Source: Lactarius indigo
Taxonomy: Eukaryota; Basidiomycota; Agaricomycetes; Russulales; Russulaceae
Assembly (NCBI GenBank): GCA_025766275.1
Contig: JAFKAC010000066.1
Coordinates: 62,001 to 126,000 of the forward strand
Direction: 5' to 3'
DNA: 64,000 nt
In this document: positions 44,690 to 54,330 of the stretch, one piece after another
Position numbering within the stretch: the first letter of the stretch is position 1
Layout of the letters: each line of letters starts with the position of its first letter
Position numbers and translations under genes: made by a program
Notes under the pieces: model-generated
What the model was told of the DNA's origin: nothing
Databases searched by the model: none
Seen by the model: only the letters and a program-made list of their open reading frames with translations

Positions 44690-45397
44690 TGTTAAGTCGC
44701 AACTTTAAGCAAAAAACCCGAAAAATTACACCTGTCAAACATCAACCTGGAACCCATCACAAATTGGGCAGTCACCCTGGCATCCTCTCAACGAACTACA
44801 AGAAGGCGTCACCACCGTCCCCAAGTAGACACCCGTCCTCTTATCTCTACAAACACTACCCCAGTAATTCCAAGACAAGCAGCTCGTACCCATCAACGAA
44901 CCCCTAGTCAACTCCCTAGTATTAACCAATCCAGCCCACACGAACCCGTCTTCCCTAGTATCCAAGACATCCCTAGACAACACACCACTAGCAGTGACGA
45001 AGCACAATACCTAGAAACCCAACCCAGAGAAATTTATTGTCACCTCCCAGAAGCAATCCTTGTAACCAAAAGTTTACCCACACGAACCCCCAGAGAACTC
45101 GACGTTTTTAAACGCCACTGTACCCTCCTCTATCAAAACCGACACTCCAACGAAACCTTATTCTTTGCTCAACCGCTCACTAGGGCAACTGAAATCACCA
45201 CCAGCCCCTTATACTTCCAAGACTTCTTGTGGAGAAGTAAAACCATCCTAACCCATTTTGGTATTTGGGAAGAATACCGTTGGATCCGCCGACAACAAAG
45301 AACCAACCACCCAGACTGTGCCATCTTACTCCCTGCCTATAAAGTTTATTACCCTTGGAACATAGACAGTTGGACTGTCACCCGTCTGCAGAACTAG
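44690..45397 (+). CDS. Retroelement ORF3 (about 235 residues, frame break near start)
   Basis: One frame is open from 44696 to the TAG at 45395-45397 and has no Met. Its C-terminal half looks globular: REIYCHLPEAILVTKSLPTR, NETLFFAQPLTRATEITTSP, SKTILTHFGIWEEYRWIRRQ and CAILLPAYKVYYPWNIDSWT. Just upstream is a third AG|TG acceptor (GCTGAAAAG, exon at 44690), giving M-LSRNFKQK in a frame that differs by one base. The two frames meet at a run of six A (44711-44716). Either a base was gained there, or the ribosome shifts, or the assembly has an indel. No known domain. Confidence 0.5.
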
Positions 45398-45400
45398 TAT

Positions 45401-46951
45401 ATGAATACACAACGACCTCTCACCCCAGAAGAAAAAGCCCACGTCCCAGTATACTTCTTTGACCCCTATTTTTCCCTTACCGACAACCTTTACTACGCCA
45501 AGTGGAAGGACGAAGATATCTCCAGCCCTACAGGAAAACACCCGTGGACAATAGTCGCTACCCAACACCAAATTGTCTTTCAAGACTTAAAGGAAACTTT
45601 CCCTGGTATCGAAAAGGTCGAAAACGTAAACTACAACACCCTACACGCCATCTTCAAAGGAAAGAACGTCCGTTGGAACTTTGTAAACGAGCAGTGGATC
45701 TACCTAAATAACAAACCGGTCCACTTCAATACACCTAGTGAATCCGACGATTCGAAAAGTGATACGGAAGAAGTATCACAAATCCTCGATACTACTACAA
45801 AGAAACTTTCTGGTCTACTCTCCCAAGTAACCTCCCGACCCTCGACACCCCAGACTTCCCCTAGTACCTCCGGCCCAAGTCGCTTCCCTGCAACAGCTCC
45901 CCCACATCGACTTCCATCACCGCCCCTAACTGTTCAAGCTTCTTCCTCAGCACCCCCCTTATCCGTTCCCCCTGTACCCACTGCAATGGCAGCCCCTGCA
46001 CCTGCAAAAATCCTAGGCGCAGCACCTGAGCCCTTTGACGGCAAGCCCAACCATGCTGAAGCTTTTTGGAACAACCTAGCCAACTACTTCCACCTAAACC
46101 AAGATATCTTTAATACAGAGGATAAAAAGATATCTACTGCTCTCACCTACTTCAAGGTAGGGACCTCAGCCGGAGAATGGGCTCAAGATAGGCAGAAAAA
46201 AGCCTTGAACCCAACTGGAGGAGCGGCGATATCCTTTGGCACCTGGGCGCAGTTCAAAACTGACTTTGATGCACACTTCATTCCTGGCCATACTGCCATG
46301 GAATCCACCAACAAAATGTATTCTCTGAAGATGGGGACCCGACCTTTCAATGAATGGTTCCAAGAATGGTCAACCCATGCTACACGAAGTGGTGCAAATG
46401 AACAAACCAAGATGTATGCTTTCCGACAAGCTATTCCGACAGCTCTGAATATGAAGCTGCTCGGCATATCCCCCATCCCTACCACCTTCGACACCCTCGT
46501 TGAAAAAGCAAGAGAATTCGATCGTGCCTATCGAATTTATGCTGGAAATGCCATTAACCAGTTTAACAAGACCCATAAACCCACCACAGGGCGAGCAGTC
46601 CTAGCAGAGGACGATGGCGTAAATGTCAACGCCTCCTCATCGCGCACCACTAAGCCAAGAGCCAAGCTTACAAAGGAAGAGCGGGAGTATCGCTTCAAGA
46701 ATAAACTCTGCCTGTACTGTGGCAAGCCAGGCCATGTACTTAAGGAATGTCACGCCAAGACGGCAGCCATGAAGGCCAAAGGAGGCCAATCCAACAACAA
46801 CGCTAGGGCGCGCGGCGCCTTTGTTGATGAACCGAGTCAGGAGGAAGCACCTGCTGACCACCCAGCAAACATTGGAGCGATATATCGAGAGATACTCCCT
46901 TTTGACCCGGACGCACGTCCGCGTTCGGTGCCTATTAATGAGGATTTTTAG
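45401..46951 (+). CDS. gag: Gag polyprotein of the chromovirus
   Basis: 516 residues from a genuine ATG, ten bases after a CAG acceptor candidate (45389-45391). The N-terminal part (PLTPEEKAHVPVYFFDPYFS, DNLYYAKWKDEDISSPTGKH) is followed by a Ser/Pro linker. A retrotransposon-gag capsid-like domain follows (GAAPEPFDGKPNHAEAFWNN, KISTALTYFKVGTSAGEWAQ, MGTRPFNEWFQEWSTHATRS). The zinc knuckle CLYCGKPGHVLKEC (CX2CX4HX4C) lies near residue 445. Gag packages the genomic RNA and forms the particle. It ends GAG GAT TTT TAG and overlaps the pol frame by about ten bases. Confidence 0.95.
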   Translation: MNTQRPLTPEEKAHVPVYFFDPYFSLTDNLYYAKWKDEDISSPTGKHPWTIVATQHQIVFQDLKETFPGIEKVENVNYNTLHAIFKGKNVRWNFVNEQWIYLNNKPVHFNTPSESDDSKSDTEEVSQILDTTTKKLSGLLSQVTSRPSTPQTSPSTSGPSRFPATAPPHRLPSPPLTVQASSSAPPLSVPPVPTAMAAPAPAKILGAAPEPFDGKPNHAEAFWNNLANYFHLNQDIFNTEDKKISTALTYFKVGTSAGEWAQDRQKKALNPTGGAAISFGTWAQFKTDFDAHFIPGHTAMESTNKMYSLKMGTRPFNEWFQEWSTHATRSGANEQTKMYAFRQAIPTALNMKLLGISPIPTTFDTLVEKAREFDRAYRIYAGNAINQFNKTHKPTTGRAVLAEDDGVNVNASSSRTTKPRAKLTKEEREYRFKNKLCLYCGKPGHVLKECHAKTAAMKAKGGQSNNNARARGAFVDEPSQEEAPADHPANIGAIYREILPFDPDARPRSVPINEDF

Positions 46952-49900
46952 GCTCTTCCATCGTAGCACTGTCGATTGGAAGTATTCGCGCCAGTAGCGT
47001 TGTACACGGCCTTTCCTTACTAGAGACGCTCGGAGCCGAGCATGTACCTGTAGAAACAATTCGGAATAGGAGAGCTCCTTCGATTGTTCTCAGAGTTACA
47101 CTAGTAGGAAAGAAGTCTGGCAAAGAAATCAGTGCCCGTGCCCTGTTGGACAGTGGCGCGGAAGGCATCATCGTGGATGATGGGTTTGCGCGTGCAAACA
47201 ACCTAACAATGAGGACACTAATTAAACCCTTACCAGTTAGAAACGTGGATGGGTCTCCCAACAAGACGGGATCTGTTAGGTATACCACGATCCAGAGACT
47301 ACGGATCAGGACTTCTGACGACAACTACCACGATGAAACTGTGGAACTCTATGCAACTACTCTAGGGGAGCACGATATAATCTTAGGAACAGATTGGCTC
47401 CAAGCGCATAATCCTGAAATTGATTGGCATCAACCAAAAATAGCCTTCACCCGATGCCCAAAAACCTGCACCCTGTCCTCCTCAGCGGTTGTCATCTCTT
47501 CAAAAACACCACAAACGCGACATACGACTATTAACATCCTTGAACTTGACCCTGACCAAGAAACCTGCCTCCCTGTAAACAACGAAGTAGAACCCCTGGA
47601 ACCGACCTTCATCCAAGATGCCTGCGAACCCTGGCTGTGGATTCACAGCTTCAACAAGTACGACCACCTTGCCATCCGATCCAAAGTAACTACAAGCACC
47701 AAGATAGCAGCACGAACTGCACCCAAGCCTTCCACCGACCACATTCCGAGTCATTTCCAACGTTACACCAAAGTATTCAGTGAAATCGCGTCCCACCGAC
47801 TACCCCAACATCAGCCCTGGGATCACGCAATTGATCTCAAACCAGGAGCCACTATGAAGAATTGTGGCATTTATCGACTTACGCCAAAGGAATCCGATGC
47901 CCTCAAGGAATACATCTCTGAACACCTAAAGAAAGGTTACATTCGACCATCTAAGTCACCCATGGCCTCCCCCTTCTTTTTTGTCGACAAAAAGGATGGC
48001 AAACTCCGACCCGTGCAAGACTACCGCGCCCTCAATGATATAACTATTAAGAACGCAGCCCCTCTTCCCCTTATCCCTGAACTTATCGACAAACTCCACG
48101 GCGCGCGCTACTTTACCAAGCTAGATATTCGTTGGGGTTACAACAATATCCGCATCCGTGAAGGCGATGAATACAAGGCAGCCTTCAAAACATCCTTAGG
48201 ACTCTTTGAGCCAACCGTAATGACTTTTGGCCTCTGCAACGCCCCTGCCACTTTCCAAACATTCATGAATCAAATCTTCGAGCCCTTGATTGACGGTGGA
48301 CACATAGTGGTCTACCTCGATGACATCTTGATCTTCACCGAAGATCTCCCCTCACTCACAGCGTTGACGCATGACGTGCTTCAACGACTGGAACGCCACG
48401 ACCTCTACCTGAAACCTGAAAAATGTACATTTGCACAAACCTCCGTTGAATACCTCGGAATCGTTATTTCCGATGGCCAAGTTTCTATGGACCCTGCAAA
48501 GGTCGCGGGCATTACTCAATGGCCCACCCCACGCACTGTCAAACAAGTACAAGCTTTCCTGGGCTTTTGCAATTTCTATCGGCGCTTCATTAAAGACTAC
48601 TCCAATATCGCCCGTCCCTTGTTTGACCTAACCAAGAAGGATGTCCCCTTTTCTTGGGGTACTGCGGTGGAAACCGCTTTCCGCACCTTGATCGAACGTT
48701 TCACCACAGCTCCTGTCCTTGCCCTGCCTGACCATTCCAAACCTTTCCGCCTCATCACCGACGCTAGCGACTTTGCTACCGGTGCTATTCTTGAACAACC
48801 TGATGCCTTGCAACGATGGCACCCTGTCGCCTTCCTCTCCAAATCCCTCCTTCCTGCCGAACGCCACTATGAGATTTGCGACAAGGAGCTCCTCGCCATC
48901 ATCCATGCCCTACACGCTTTCCGCCACTACCTGGAAGGACGCGATGATGTTACTGAAATCTGGTCTGACCATGGCAACCTTGTCTATTTTACCACGAAGC
49001 AGAAGCTTTCCCGACGACAGGCCCGTTGGGCCCTTTTCCTCTCTCGTTTCCAGTTCATCATCATCCACAAACCTGGGACACAAAACAAATCTGATGCACT
49101 GTCTCAGCGTCCAGATCATAAAAAGGGGATAGCGGATGAAGATGAAAAGCGAGTGCTCCTGGACACCAAGTATTTTTCCATCAATGCAGTACAAAGAACT
49201 GCAGTAACCATCCAGGGAGATACCACCCTCCGGCAACGTATCAAAAACACCCAAACCTATGACAAGGAAGTCAGCATGGCCCTAGAATCTCTTCTAAAGA
49301 ATGGCCCTCGCTCCCTAGCTAAGGGTCTAGAAGAGTGGAACCTAGAAGACGGCATTATCTTGTTCAAAGGACAAATCTACGTTCCCAAAGATGACAACCT
49401 GCGAAGAGACATTGTTAAAACATACCATGACCACATTGCCACAGGACACCCAGGGCGATGGAAGACCTATGAGTTAATATCCCGAGACTTCTGGTGGCCA
49501 GGAATATCAACCTTCGTTAAAACCTACGTTGATGGTTGCGCCACATGCCAAGCTACTAAAATCAAACCACGCACCCAAGTACCCCTACAACCAAATGCAA
49601 TACCTGAAGAAATATGGGGAACCATCACAATGGACTTCATCACCGACCTTCCCCTATCCCACAACTATGATTCACTATTCGTAGTAGTTGATCGACTTAG
49701 CAAAGCCATAGTCATTTCCCCTTGCAACAAAACCATCACTGCAGAGGAAACAGCCCAACTCTACCTTGAAAACGTCTGGAGACGCACCGGCCTACCCCGA
49801 CAAGTCATATCCGACAGAGGCCCCCAGTTTGCATCAAAAGTCATGCAAGAAATTTGGAACAAACTCGGAGTCAAATCCACACTATCCACAGCTTTCCACC

Positions 49901-50712
49901 CACAAACCAATGGAGAAACTGAACGTGTCAACCAAGAACTCGAACAATACCTCCGTGTCTTCTGCAACTTCCAACAAGATAACTGGGTAGACCTGATCCC
50001 ATTCATGGAATTTGCACACAATGCCCGACAACATAGCGCAACCCACAAATCCCCCTTTGAGGTTTGGTACGGGTACAAACCAGAATTCATTCCCCCGACC
50101 CATTTCACCACCAAAATACCTGCAGCCGAGGAGAGACTAAACGCGCTAAATCAAATCCGCTCCGAAGTTACCGCCACCCTTAAGGTAGCAGCGGAAGTCA
50201 TGAGAGGGTCGAAAACACCCACCTCCTCTCATGAATTCAAGACAGGCGATCTAGTCTGGCTGGAAGGGACCAACATCCATACTACCCACCCCAAAGCCAA
50301 ACTTGCCCCTCGACGCCATGGCCCCTTTAAAATCCTTTCCACCTGGGGAGTCAATTGCAAGCTCCAACTCCCCAAGACATGGCGCATTCACCCAGTCTTC
50401 CACAATTCCTTGATCTCTCCGTACAAAGAAAACACCACGCATGGCCCCAACTTCACCCGACCACCCCCAGAGATCATCCAAGGGGAAGACGAACACTACG
50501 AAGTGGAAAGGGTCTTGCAATCTAAGGTATCGCCTAACAAGAAGGGCATACTCTACTTGATCAAGTGGAAGGGGTATCCTGACTCCGAAAACTCCTGGCT
50601 CCCCTCCTCCCAAATGACCCATGCGCAAGACCTTGTTGTTCAATTTCACAAGACCAACCCCAGTGCCCCTAAACCAAAGCCAACTAGTGCTAGTGGCATA
50701 GCACGACGTTAA
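46942..50712 (+). CDS. pol: Pol polyprotein: protease, RT, RNase H, integrase, chromodomain
   Basis: The frame opens at 46942, one base back (-1) from gag, and runs to the TAA at 50710-50712. Domains in order are: aspartic protease ARALLDSGAEGIIVDD; reverse transcriptase with GHIVVYLDDILIFTEDL; RNase H with LITDASDFATGAILEQ; integrase zinc-binding HIATGHPGRWKTYELISRDF and CATC; catalytic core TMDFITDLP, VISDRGPQFASK and TNGETERVNQELEQYLR; and a C-terminal chromodomain HYEVERVLQSKV, YLIKWKGYPDSENSWLP. This is the order of Ty3 chromoviruses, whose chromodomain targets marked chromatin. The first ATG is at 47188 or later, so pol is most likely made by -1 frameshifting from gag. All catalytic residues seem intact. 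Confidence 0.95.
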   Translation, partial: GFLGSSIVALSIGSIRASSVVHGLSLLETLGAEHVPVETIRNRRAPSIVLRVTLVGKKSGKEISARALLDSGAEGIIVDDGFARANNLTMRTLIKPLPVRNVDGSPNKTGSVRYTTIQRLRIRTSDDNYHDETVELYATTLGEHDIILGTDWLQAHNPEIDWHQPKIAFTRCPKTCTLSSSAVVISSKTPQTRHTTINILELDPDQETCLPVNNEVEPLEPTFIQDACEPWLWIHSFNKYDHLAIRSKVTTSTKIAARTAPKPSTDHIPSHFQRYTKVFSEIASHRLPQHQPWDHAIDLKPGATMKNCGIYRLTPKESDALKEYISEHLKKGYIRPSKSPMASPFFFVDKKDGKLRPVQDYRALNDITIKNAAPLPLIPELIDKLHGARYFTKLDIRWGYNNIRIREGDEYKAAFKTSLGLFEPTVMTFGLCNAPATFQTFMNQIFEPLIDGGHIVVYLDDILIFTEDLPSLTALTHDVLQRLERHDLYLKPEKCTFAQTSVEYLGIVISDGQVSMDPAKVAGITQWPTPRTVKQVQAFLGFCNFYRRFIKDYSNIARPLFDLTKKDVPFSWGTAVETAFRTLIERFTTAPVLALPDHSKPFRLITDASDFATGAILEQPDALQRWHPVAFLSKSLLPAERHYEICDKELLAIIHALHAFRHYLEGRDDVTEIWSDHGNLVYFTTKQKLSRRQARWALFLSRFQFIIIHKPGTQNKSDALSQRPDHKKGIADEDEKRVLLDTKYFSINAVQRTAVTIQGDTTLRQRIKNTQTYDKEVSMALESLLKNGPRSLAKGLEEWNLEDGIILFKGQIYVPKDDNLRRDIVKTYHDHIATGHPGRWKTYELISRDFWWPGISTFVKTYVDGCATCQATKIKPRTQVPLQPNAIPEEIWGTITMDFITDLPLSHNYDSLFVVVDRLSKAIVISPCNKTITAEETAQLYLENVWRRTGLPRQVISDRGPQFASKVMQEIWNKLGVKSTLSTAFHPQTNGETERVNQELEQYLRVFCNFQQDNWVDLIPFMEFAHNARQHSATHKSPFEVWYGYKPEFIPPTHFTTKIPAAEERLNALNQIRSEVTATLKVAAEVMRGSKTPTSSHEFKTGDLVWLEGTNIHTTHPKAKLAPRRHGPFKILSTWGVNCKLQLPKTWRIHPVFHNSLISPYKENTTHGPNFTRPPPEIIQGEDEHYEVERVLQSKVSPNKKGILYLIKWKGYPDSENSWLPSSQMTHAQDLVVQFHKTNPSAPKPKPTSASGIARR

Positions 50713-50720
50713 AAAGGGGA
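50711..50720 (+). promoter_or_regulatory. Polypurine tract
   Basis: AAAAAGGGGA lies three bases before the 3' LTR and overlaps the pol stop codon. It is the expected primer for plus-strand DNA synthesis. Confidence 0.75.
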
Positions 50721-50723
50721 TAC

Positions 50724-51415
50724 TGTCACGAACCTATAAACCTGGTCGTGACTCAAGGCGCTTAGGACCGGTCCGGATCGGATCGGGCTTATGTCATCAA
50801 CTTCCTAAAGGAGAAACCCGAAATCGGAGTTTGAATTTCGCTCTCCGACGGTCACGTGATGCGTCACGTGATTACTCTGTCTTTCCAAGTCACATGCATA
50901 CCTGCACGTGTATCAATCAACGATTGATCGTTTATTGATCAACGAAGATAATCAACCAAGTCACAAGGAACACGTGTTCCTTGTCACGGGTTCCGCAGCT
51001 GCTGCGGAATCACACCACTATGGCGCAATATGGTGTCATTGACTGCGGCGCAGTTGTACCATGCTTATCCTTTATTCTGATTGGACAGTATTAATAACTT
51101 GTCTCTGGAATGTTCCAATCCGCAGTATTGCGCAGCACTCGTGGACAGGCCCTAAGCCTGCCCTAAACCTACGCACAGACCACCCCCTGTAGTATATAAG
51201 CTAGCGCAATCTATCGGACAGTCCCTCAGACTGTCCACTTGTGACATCTTCCTCTTGCCTCTCAGCTCCCTCGAGTGCCCCACCTTGTGTGCGCCACTAT
51301 CTTCTTTGAGCCAAGACGCCTCTTCTTCGCTCCCTTCGACACTCTCTCCGTCTCTACCTCGCCCGCCGTCGTCTTCAACCGTATCCCTCGCTGTCGAGTG
51401 ACAGTGAGTTCACCA
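50724..51415 (+). repeat. 3' LTR
   Basis: 692 bp, starting TGTCACG and ending TTCACCA. It is identical to the 5' LTR by eye except for one base near 50863. Confidence 0.95.
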
Positions 51416-51420
51416 CACAC

Positions 51421-52015
51421 ACCCCACCCCCATGTTCCCCTTACCCACCCTCATGTTCCCCTTGCCCACCCCCATGTTCCCCATCCCCATCCCATCCATA
51501 CCCCCACCCATACCCATGTTCCCCACACCCTGCCCCCATGATCCCCTTACCCACCCTCATGTTCCCCTTACCCACCCTCATGTTCCCCTCGCCCACCCCC
51601 ATGTTCCCCATTCCCATCCCCATCCCACCCACACCCACACCCATACCCATGTTCCCCTTACCCACCCCCATGTTCCCCACACCCCACCCTCATGTTCCCC
51701 TTACCCACCCCCATGTTCCCCACCCATATCCCCATCACACCCACACCCCACCCCCATGTTCCCCATCCCCATCCCACCCACACCCACACCCATACCCATG
51801 TTCCCCTTACCCACCCCCATGTTCCCCACATCCCACCCTCATGTTCCCCTTACCCACCCCCATGTTCCCCACACCCCACCCCCATGTTCCCCTTACCCAC
51901 CCTCATGTTCCCCTCACCCACCCCCATGTTCCCCACCCATATCCCCATCACACCCACACCCCACCCCCATGTTCTCCATCCCAATTCCATCTACACCCAC
52001 ACCCACCCTGATGTT
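51421..52015. repeat. ATGTTCCCC minisatellite, right part
   Basis: Same units as 41040-41554 (CCCCCATGTTCCCC, CCCATACCCACACCC). The two parts were one array of about 1.1 kb before the retroelement inserted. Confidence 0.85.
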
Positions 52016-52029
52016 CCCAATTTTCCATA

Positions 52030-52275
52030 ATTTATTCCCTATTTTCATTTGACTTTAACTGACTGGCATTGACTTTGACTGACCAAGCTATGTCCTTGGA
52101 TAATATCCAAGTCAAGGTTTTTTTTTTGTTATTTTTGTCTGAGTTTCAATTGATTTTTGGTTGACTAAATCTTGACTTTGTCTGACTGGTGCAAAAATCT
52201 TGACTTGTAGCTGACTTTTCCTTGACTGATGTCCTATTTTAGCGACTTCACTTGACTAATCCTTTTTACTGAGTA
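52030..52275. repeat. Right subterminal TGACT array and inverted end
   Basis: Words TTGACTTT, TGACTGA and GACTGATGTCCTATTTTAGC recur, then CTTTTTACTGAGT. It matches the left end in motif content and, in inverted orientation, in the terminal 12 bp. Confidence 0.7.
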
Positions 52276-52283
52276 TCATGCAG

Positions 52284-52454
52284 CACAGTGTTCTGAGCGC
52301 AGATGGTTTTTGCTGATGGGACATTTGATAGACCATTTATCCTAAGGAAGGAAAGCATCGTGTCTACTTGTTGCCTCGAGAACATGGAGTGAGGGGTATT
52401 CATAATGATGTCAAGTGTGGCTGCCTAGCGTAATATATCTCAATGGCCATCGAC
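52284..52454. other. Right flank of the transposon
   Basis: No frame or repeat recognised. Confidence 0.4.
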
Positions 52455-53070
52455 TCAGACATGATTCACAAGAAGACTTACTACTTTGCTATGCCATGGG
52501 TACCACTCATCCAAGGCAGCACTTGGCATGTGCATCAAATCTCCAAGAGGACTGTTATCTGGCTCTGCGATGTAAATCTTGTGAGTTATTTGTGCGTCAG
52601 CTTTGTGACTGACCAGGAAGTTTGTCCTCTGCATCAAAGTCAAACACGTCCACAAACGCATCATCGGAATCACCATCACTCTCAATGAGAGCAGTGGGAA
52701 GGGGCTTAAACCCTTGTTTGGGCTATGTATGTCAAGATCGTCACCCAATACTATTTGCACAAGCTTAAGTTATGATTACACGCACCTCTGTGGAGATATC
52801 AAATATACTTAGAAGGTCATTGGCGGGATCGAGGAATGCATCGCTCAGAGTACTAGCAGGGCCCTGTGTGAGGGTGGGGTTGGATCCAGCATCATCGGTC
52901 GATTGTGGTAGGGACCACTGATAAGAGATGAATTCCACAGATGACTTGTGTCTAGAGCTGGTAATGTGACGGCTCAAATGGTGTTCATGGTGTATGACGT
53001 TATCCCTGCAAATTGTGCAAGTCCAATTGCCCGGTGATACTGACTGCCAACTGATGAACAGCAAAGACAT
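52455..53070 (-). pseudogene. N-terminal fragment of a second transposase-like gene
   Basis: The minus-strand frame at 52765-53070 has a C2H2-like finger: NWTCTICRDNVIHHEHHLSR and HITSSRHK (CX2C, HX4-5H). After a possible intron, an acidic frame near 52620-52710 reads LIESDGDSDDAFVDVFDFDA. Then IYIAEPDNSPLGDLMHMPSA and DEWYPWHSK at about 52480-52580 resembles the EWYPW segment that precedes the Tnp2 region in many fungal transposases. The rest is absent and frames do not join cleanly. Confidence 0.45.
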
Positions 53071-54150
53071 AACCAGTACTCACAGAGGCAAAGAGTCTGT
53101 GGTGAGATACTAGTAGCAGCTGGTTAGCAGCAGAGGGGGATGTCAAGCAAGTGAAGCAAAGAAGTGTCTGGTACACAGCAGTGAGAGAACTGATGTTGGT
53201 ATTACAGTGGAGAGAACATACCTGGTACACAGCAGTGAGAGAACTGATGTGGACCAGGAGCATACAAGCACTACTACTTATACTGTACAGAGGTGTGACA
53301 CTAGTACAAGGGTGGTAACATAGAGTCACAGAATACAAGGAGCATTGTTCTACATACAGGACAAAAGGAGTGTATCAAAAGAGAACAAGGTGACTAGAAC
53401 AAAGAGAGTCCAGACAAAGGTGATATCATAATGACATCACAATAAAGATAACGCTGTAAAGGGAACAAAGGATGAAGTACAATGAAATGTCCAGAGTGTT
53501 CTACATGATGTCATTGTACATGATGTCATAGATAAGCCAAGAAGTCCGAGATTGTACAGATCATATAATCTAATCTACAGGTCCAATATATCTTATCTAA
53601 AGCAGTCCATATCTGCAAGTCCTTTAGAGCCGCTAAGTGTGCACGGGTCACTTATCAACACCAACCTGGAGAATGAGGTTAGCACGCAGATTAGCCAAGT
53701 CCAATTGCTGGGGTCACACACAGTCTCCTGGTAATTGAGCCCAAGGAGGGTCTTGCCTTGGTGCAGTGGACATCAGCAACAGTCAAGTATAATTGTGACG
53801 GCTTGACACCAAGGTTGGACTATGGAAGTACTCTGTTCATTCAGCTCACTATTTATCGGTGAAGAGGCAGCAAATCCTCGGCATTGTTTGACATGGCACA
53901 GAAGACAGTGGGATCAATAAACACCGGATGGTGCCCAAACTGTCCTCAGGATGTTGGCCAACACAACCTGATAACAATATGAAGACTGAGCCGGTTGTCA
54001 CATCACCACTAGCTGACAGCAGAAATTGGCAAAAAATCGGTACAATATATGGTTGGTCCAGAGGCGCTACCTGGTGTCACACCGGATCTCTCACTGAATT
54101 AAACCCAATTATTTATGATCACTGTGCTGTGTTTCAGGGCATATCACAAT
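53071..54150. other. Decayed sequence, no gene recognised
   Basis: A 28-bp direct repeat TGGTACACAGCAGTGAGAGA occurs at about 53169 and 53221. Otherwise only short frames. It may be remnants of LTR elements, but no end pair was found. Confidence 0.4.
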
Positions 54151-54152
54151 CC

Positions 54153-54330
54153 TAAGTAGTGGTGTCAAAGTCCAGTTCAGTTCAGTTCTTTCCCCTTTTG
54201 GCTGAACCCTGAACTGGACCCCAGTTCGGGGTTCACAACAGTCCGGTTCTGGTTCAGGAGGCTGTGAACCTGAACTGGACCTGAAGTAGGAATTTCGGTC
54301 TGGTTCCAGTTCAGAAGCCAAACTGAATGC
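54153..54330. repeat. Block of CAGTTC/GAACTG words
   Basis: Within about 170 bp, CAGTTC, GGTTC and GAACTGGACC recur on both strands, directly after TAGTGGTGTCAAAGTCC. Dense short inverted motifs after such a start resemble the end of a hAT element, and a hAT gene lies 3.5 kb to the right. No matching opposite end was found in the window. Confidence 0.45.

Larger units (their letters stand above)
41560..51415 (+). mobile_element. Complete Ty3 chromovirus with three extra ORFs before gag
   Basis: This is a 9856-bp LTR retrotransposon with 692-bp LTRs (41560-42251 and 50724-51415) and a 5-bp target duplication CACAC (41555-41559 and 51416-51420). The order is LTR, primer-binding site, ORF1, ORF2, ORF3, gag, pol (protease, RT, RNase H, integrase, chromodomain), polypurine tract, LTR. 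I saw one difference between the LTRs (GATGTGTC against GATGCGTC near 41699 and 50863), so insertion was recent. gag and pol are intact. The three frames upstream of gag are not part of the usual chromovirus layout. Confidence 0.95.
32207..52275 (+). mobile_element. Large Tnp2/CACTA-like DNA transposon with nested retroelement
   Basis: The left end reads CACTCAGTAAAAAAG from 32211 and the right end reads CTTTTTACTGAGTA at 52262-52275, giving an inverted repeat ACTCAGTAAAAA. The word TCATGCAG flanks both sides (32199-32206 and 52276-52283) and could be a target duplication. Both ends carry AGTCA/TGACT arrays with GACTGATGTCCTATTTTAGC. Inside are a Tnp2-like transposase (+), a divergent accessory gene (-) and minisatellites. 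The span includes a 9.9-kb retroelement that entered later, so the element itself is about 10.2 kb. The exact ends are inferred; the flanking repeat is longer than the 3 bp usual for plant CACTA elements. Confidence 0.65.
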
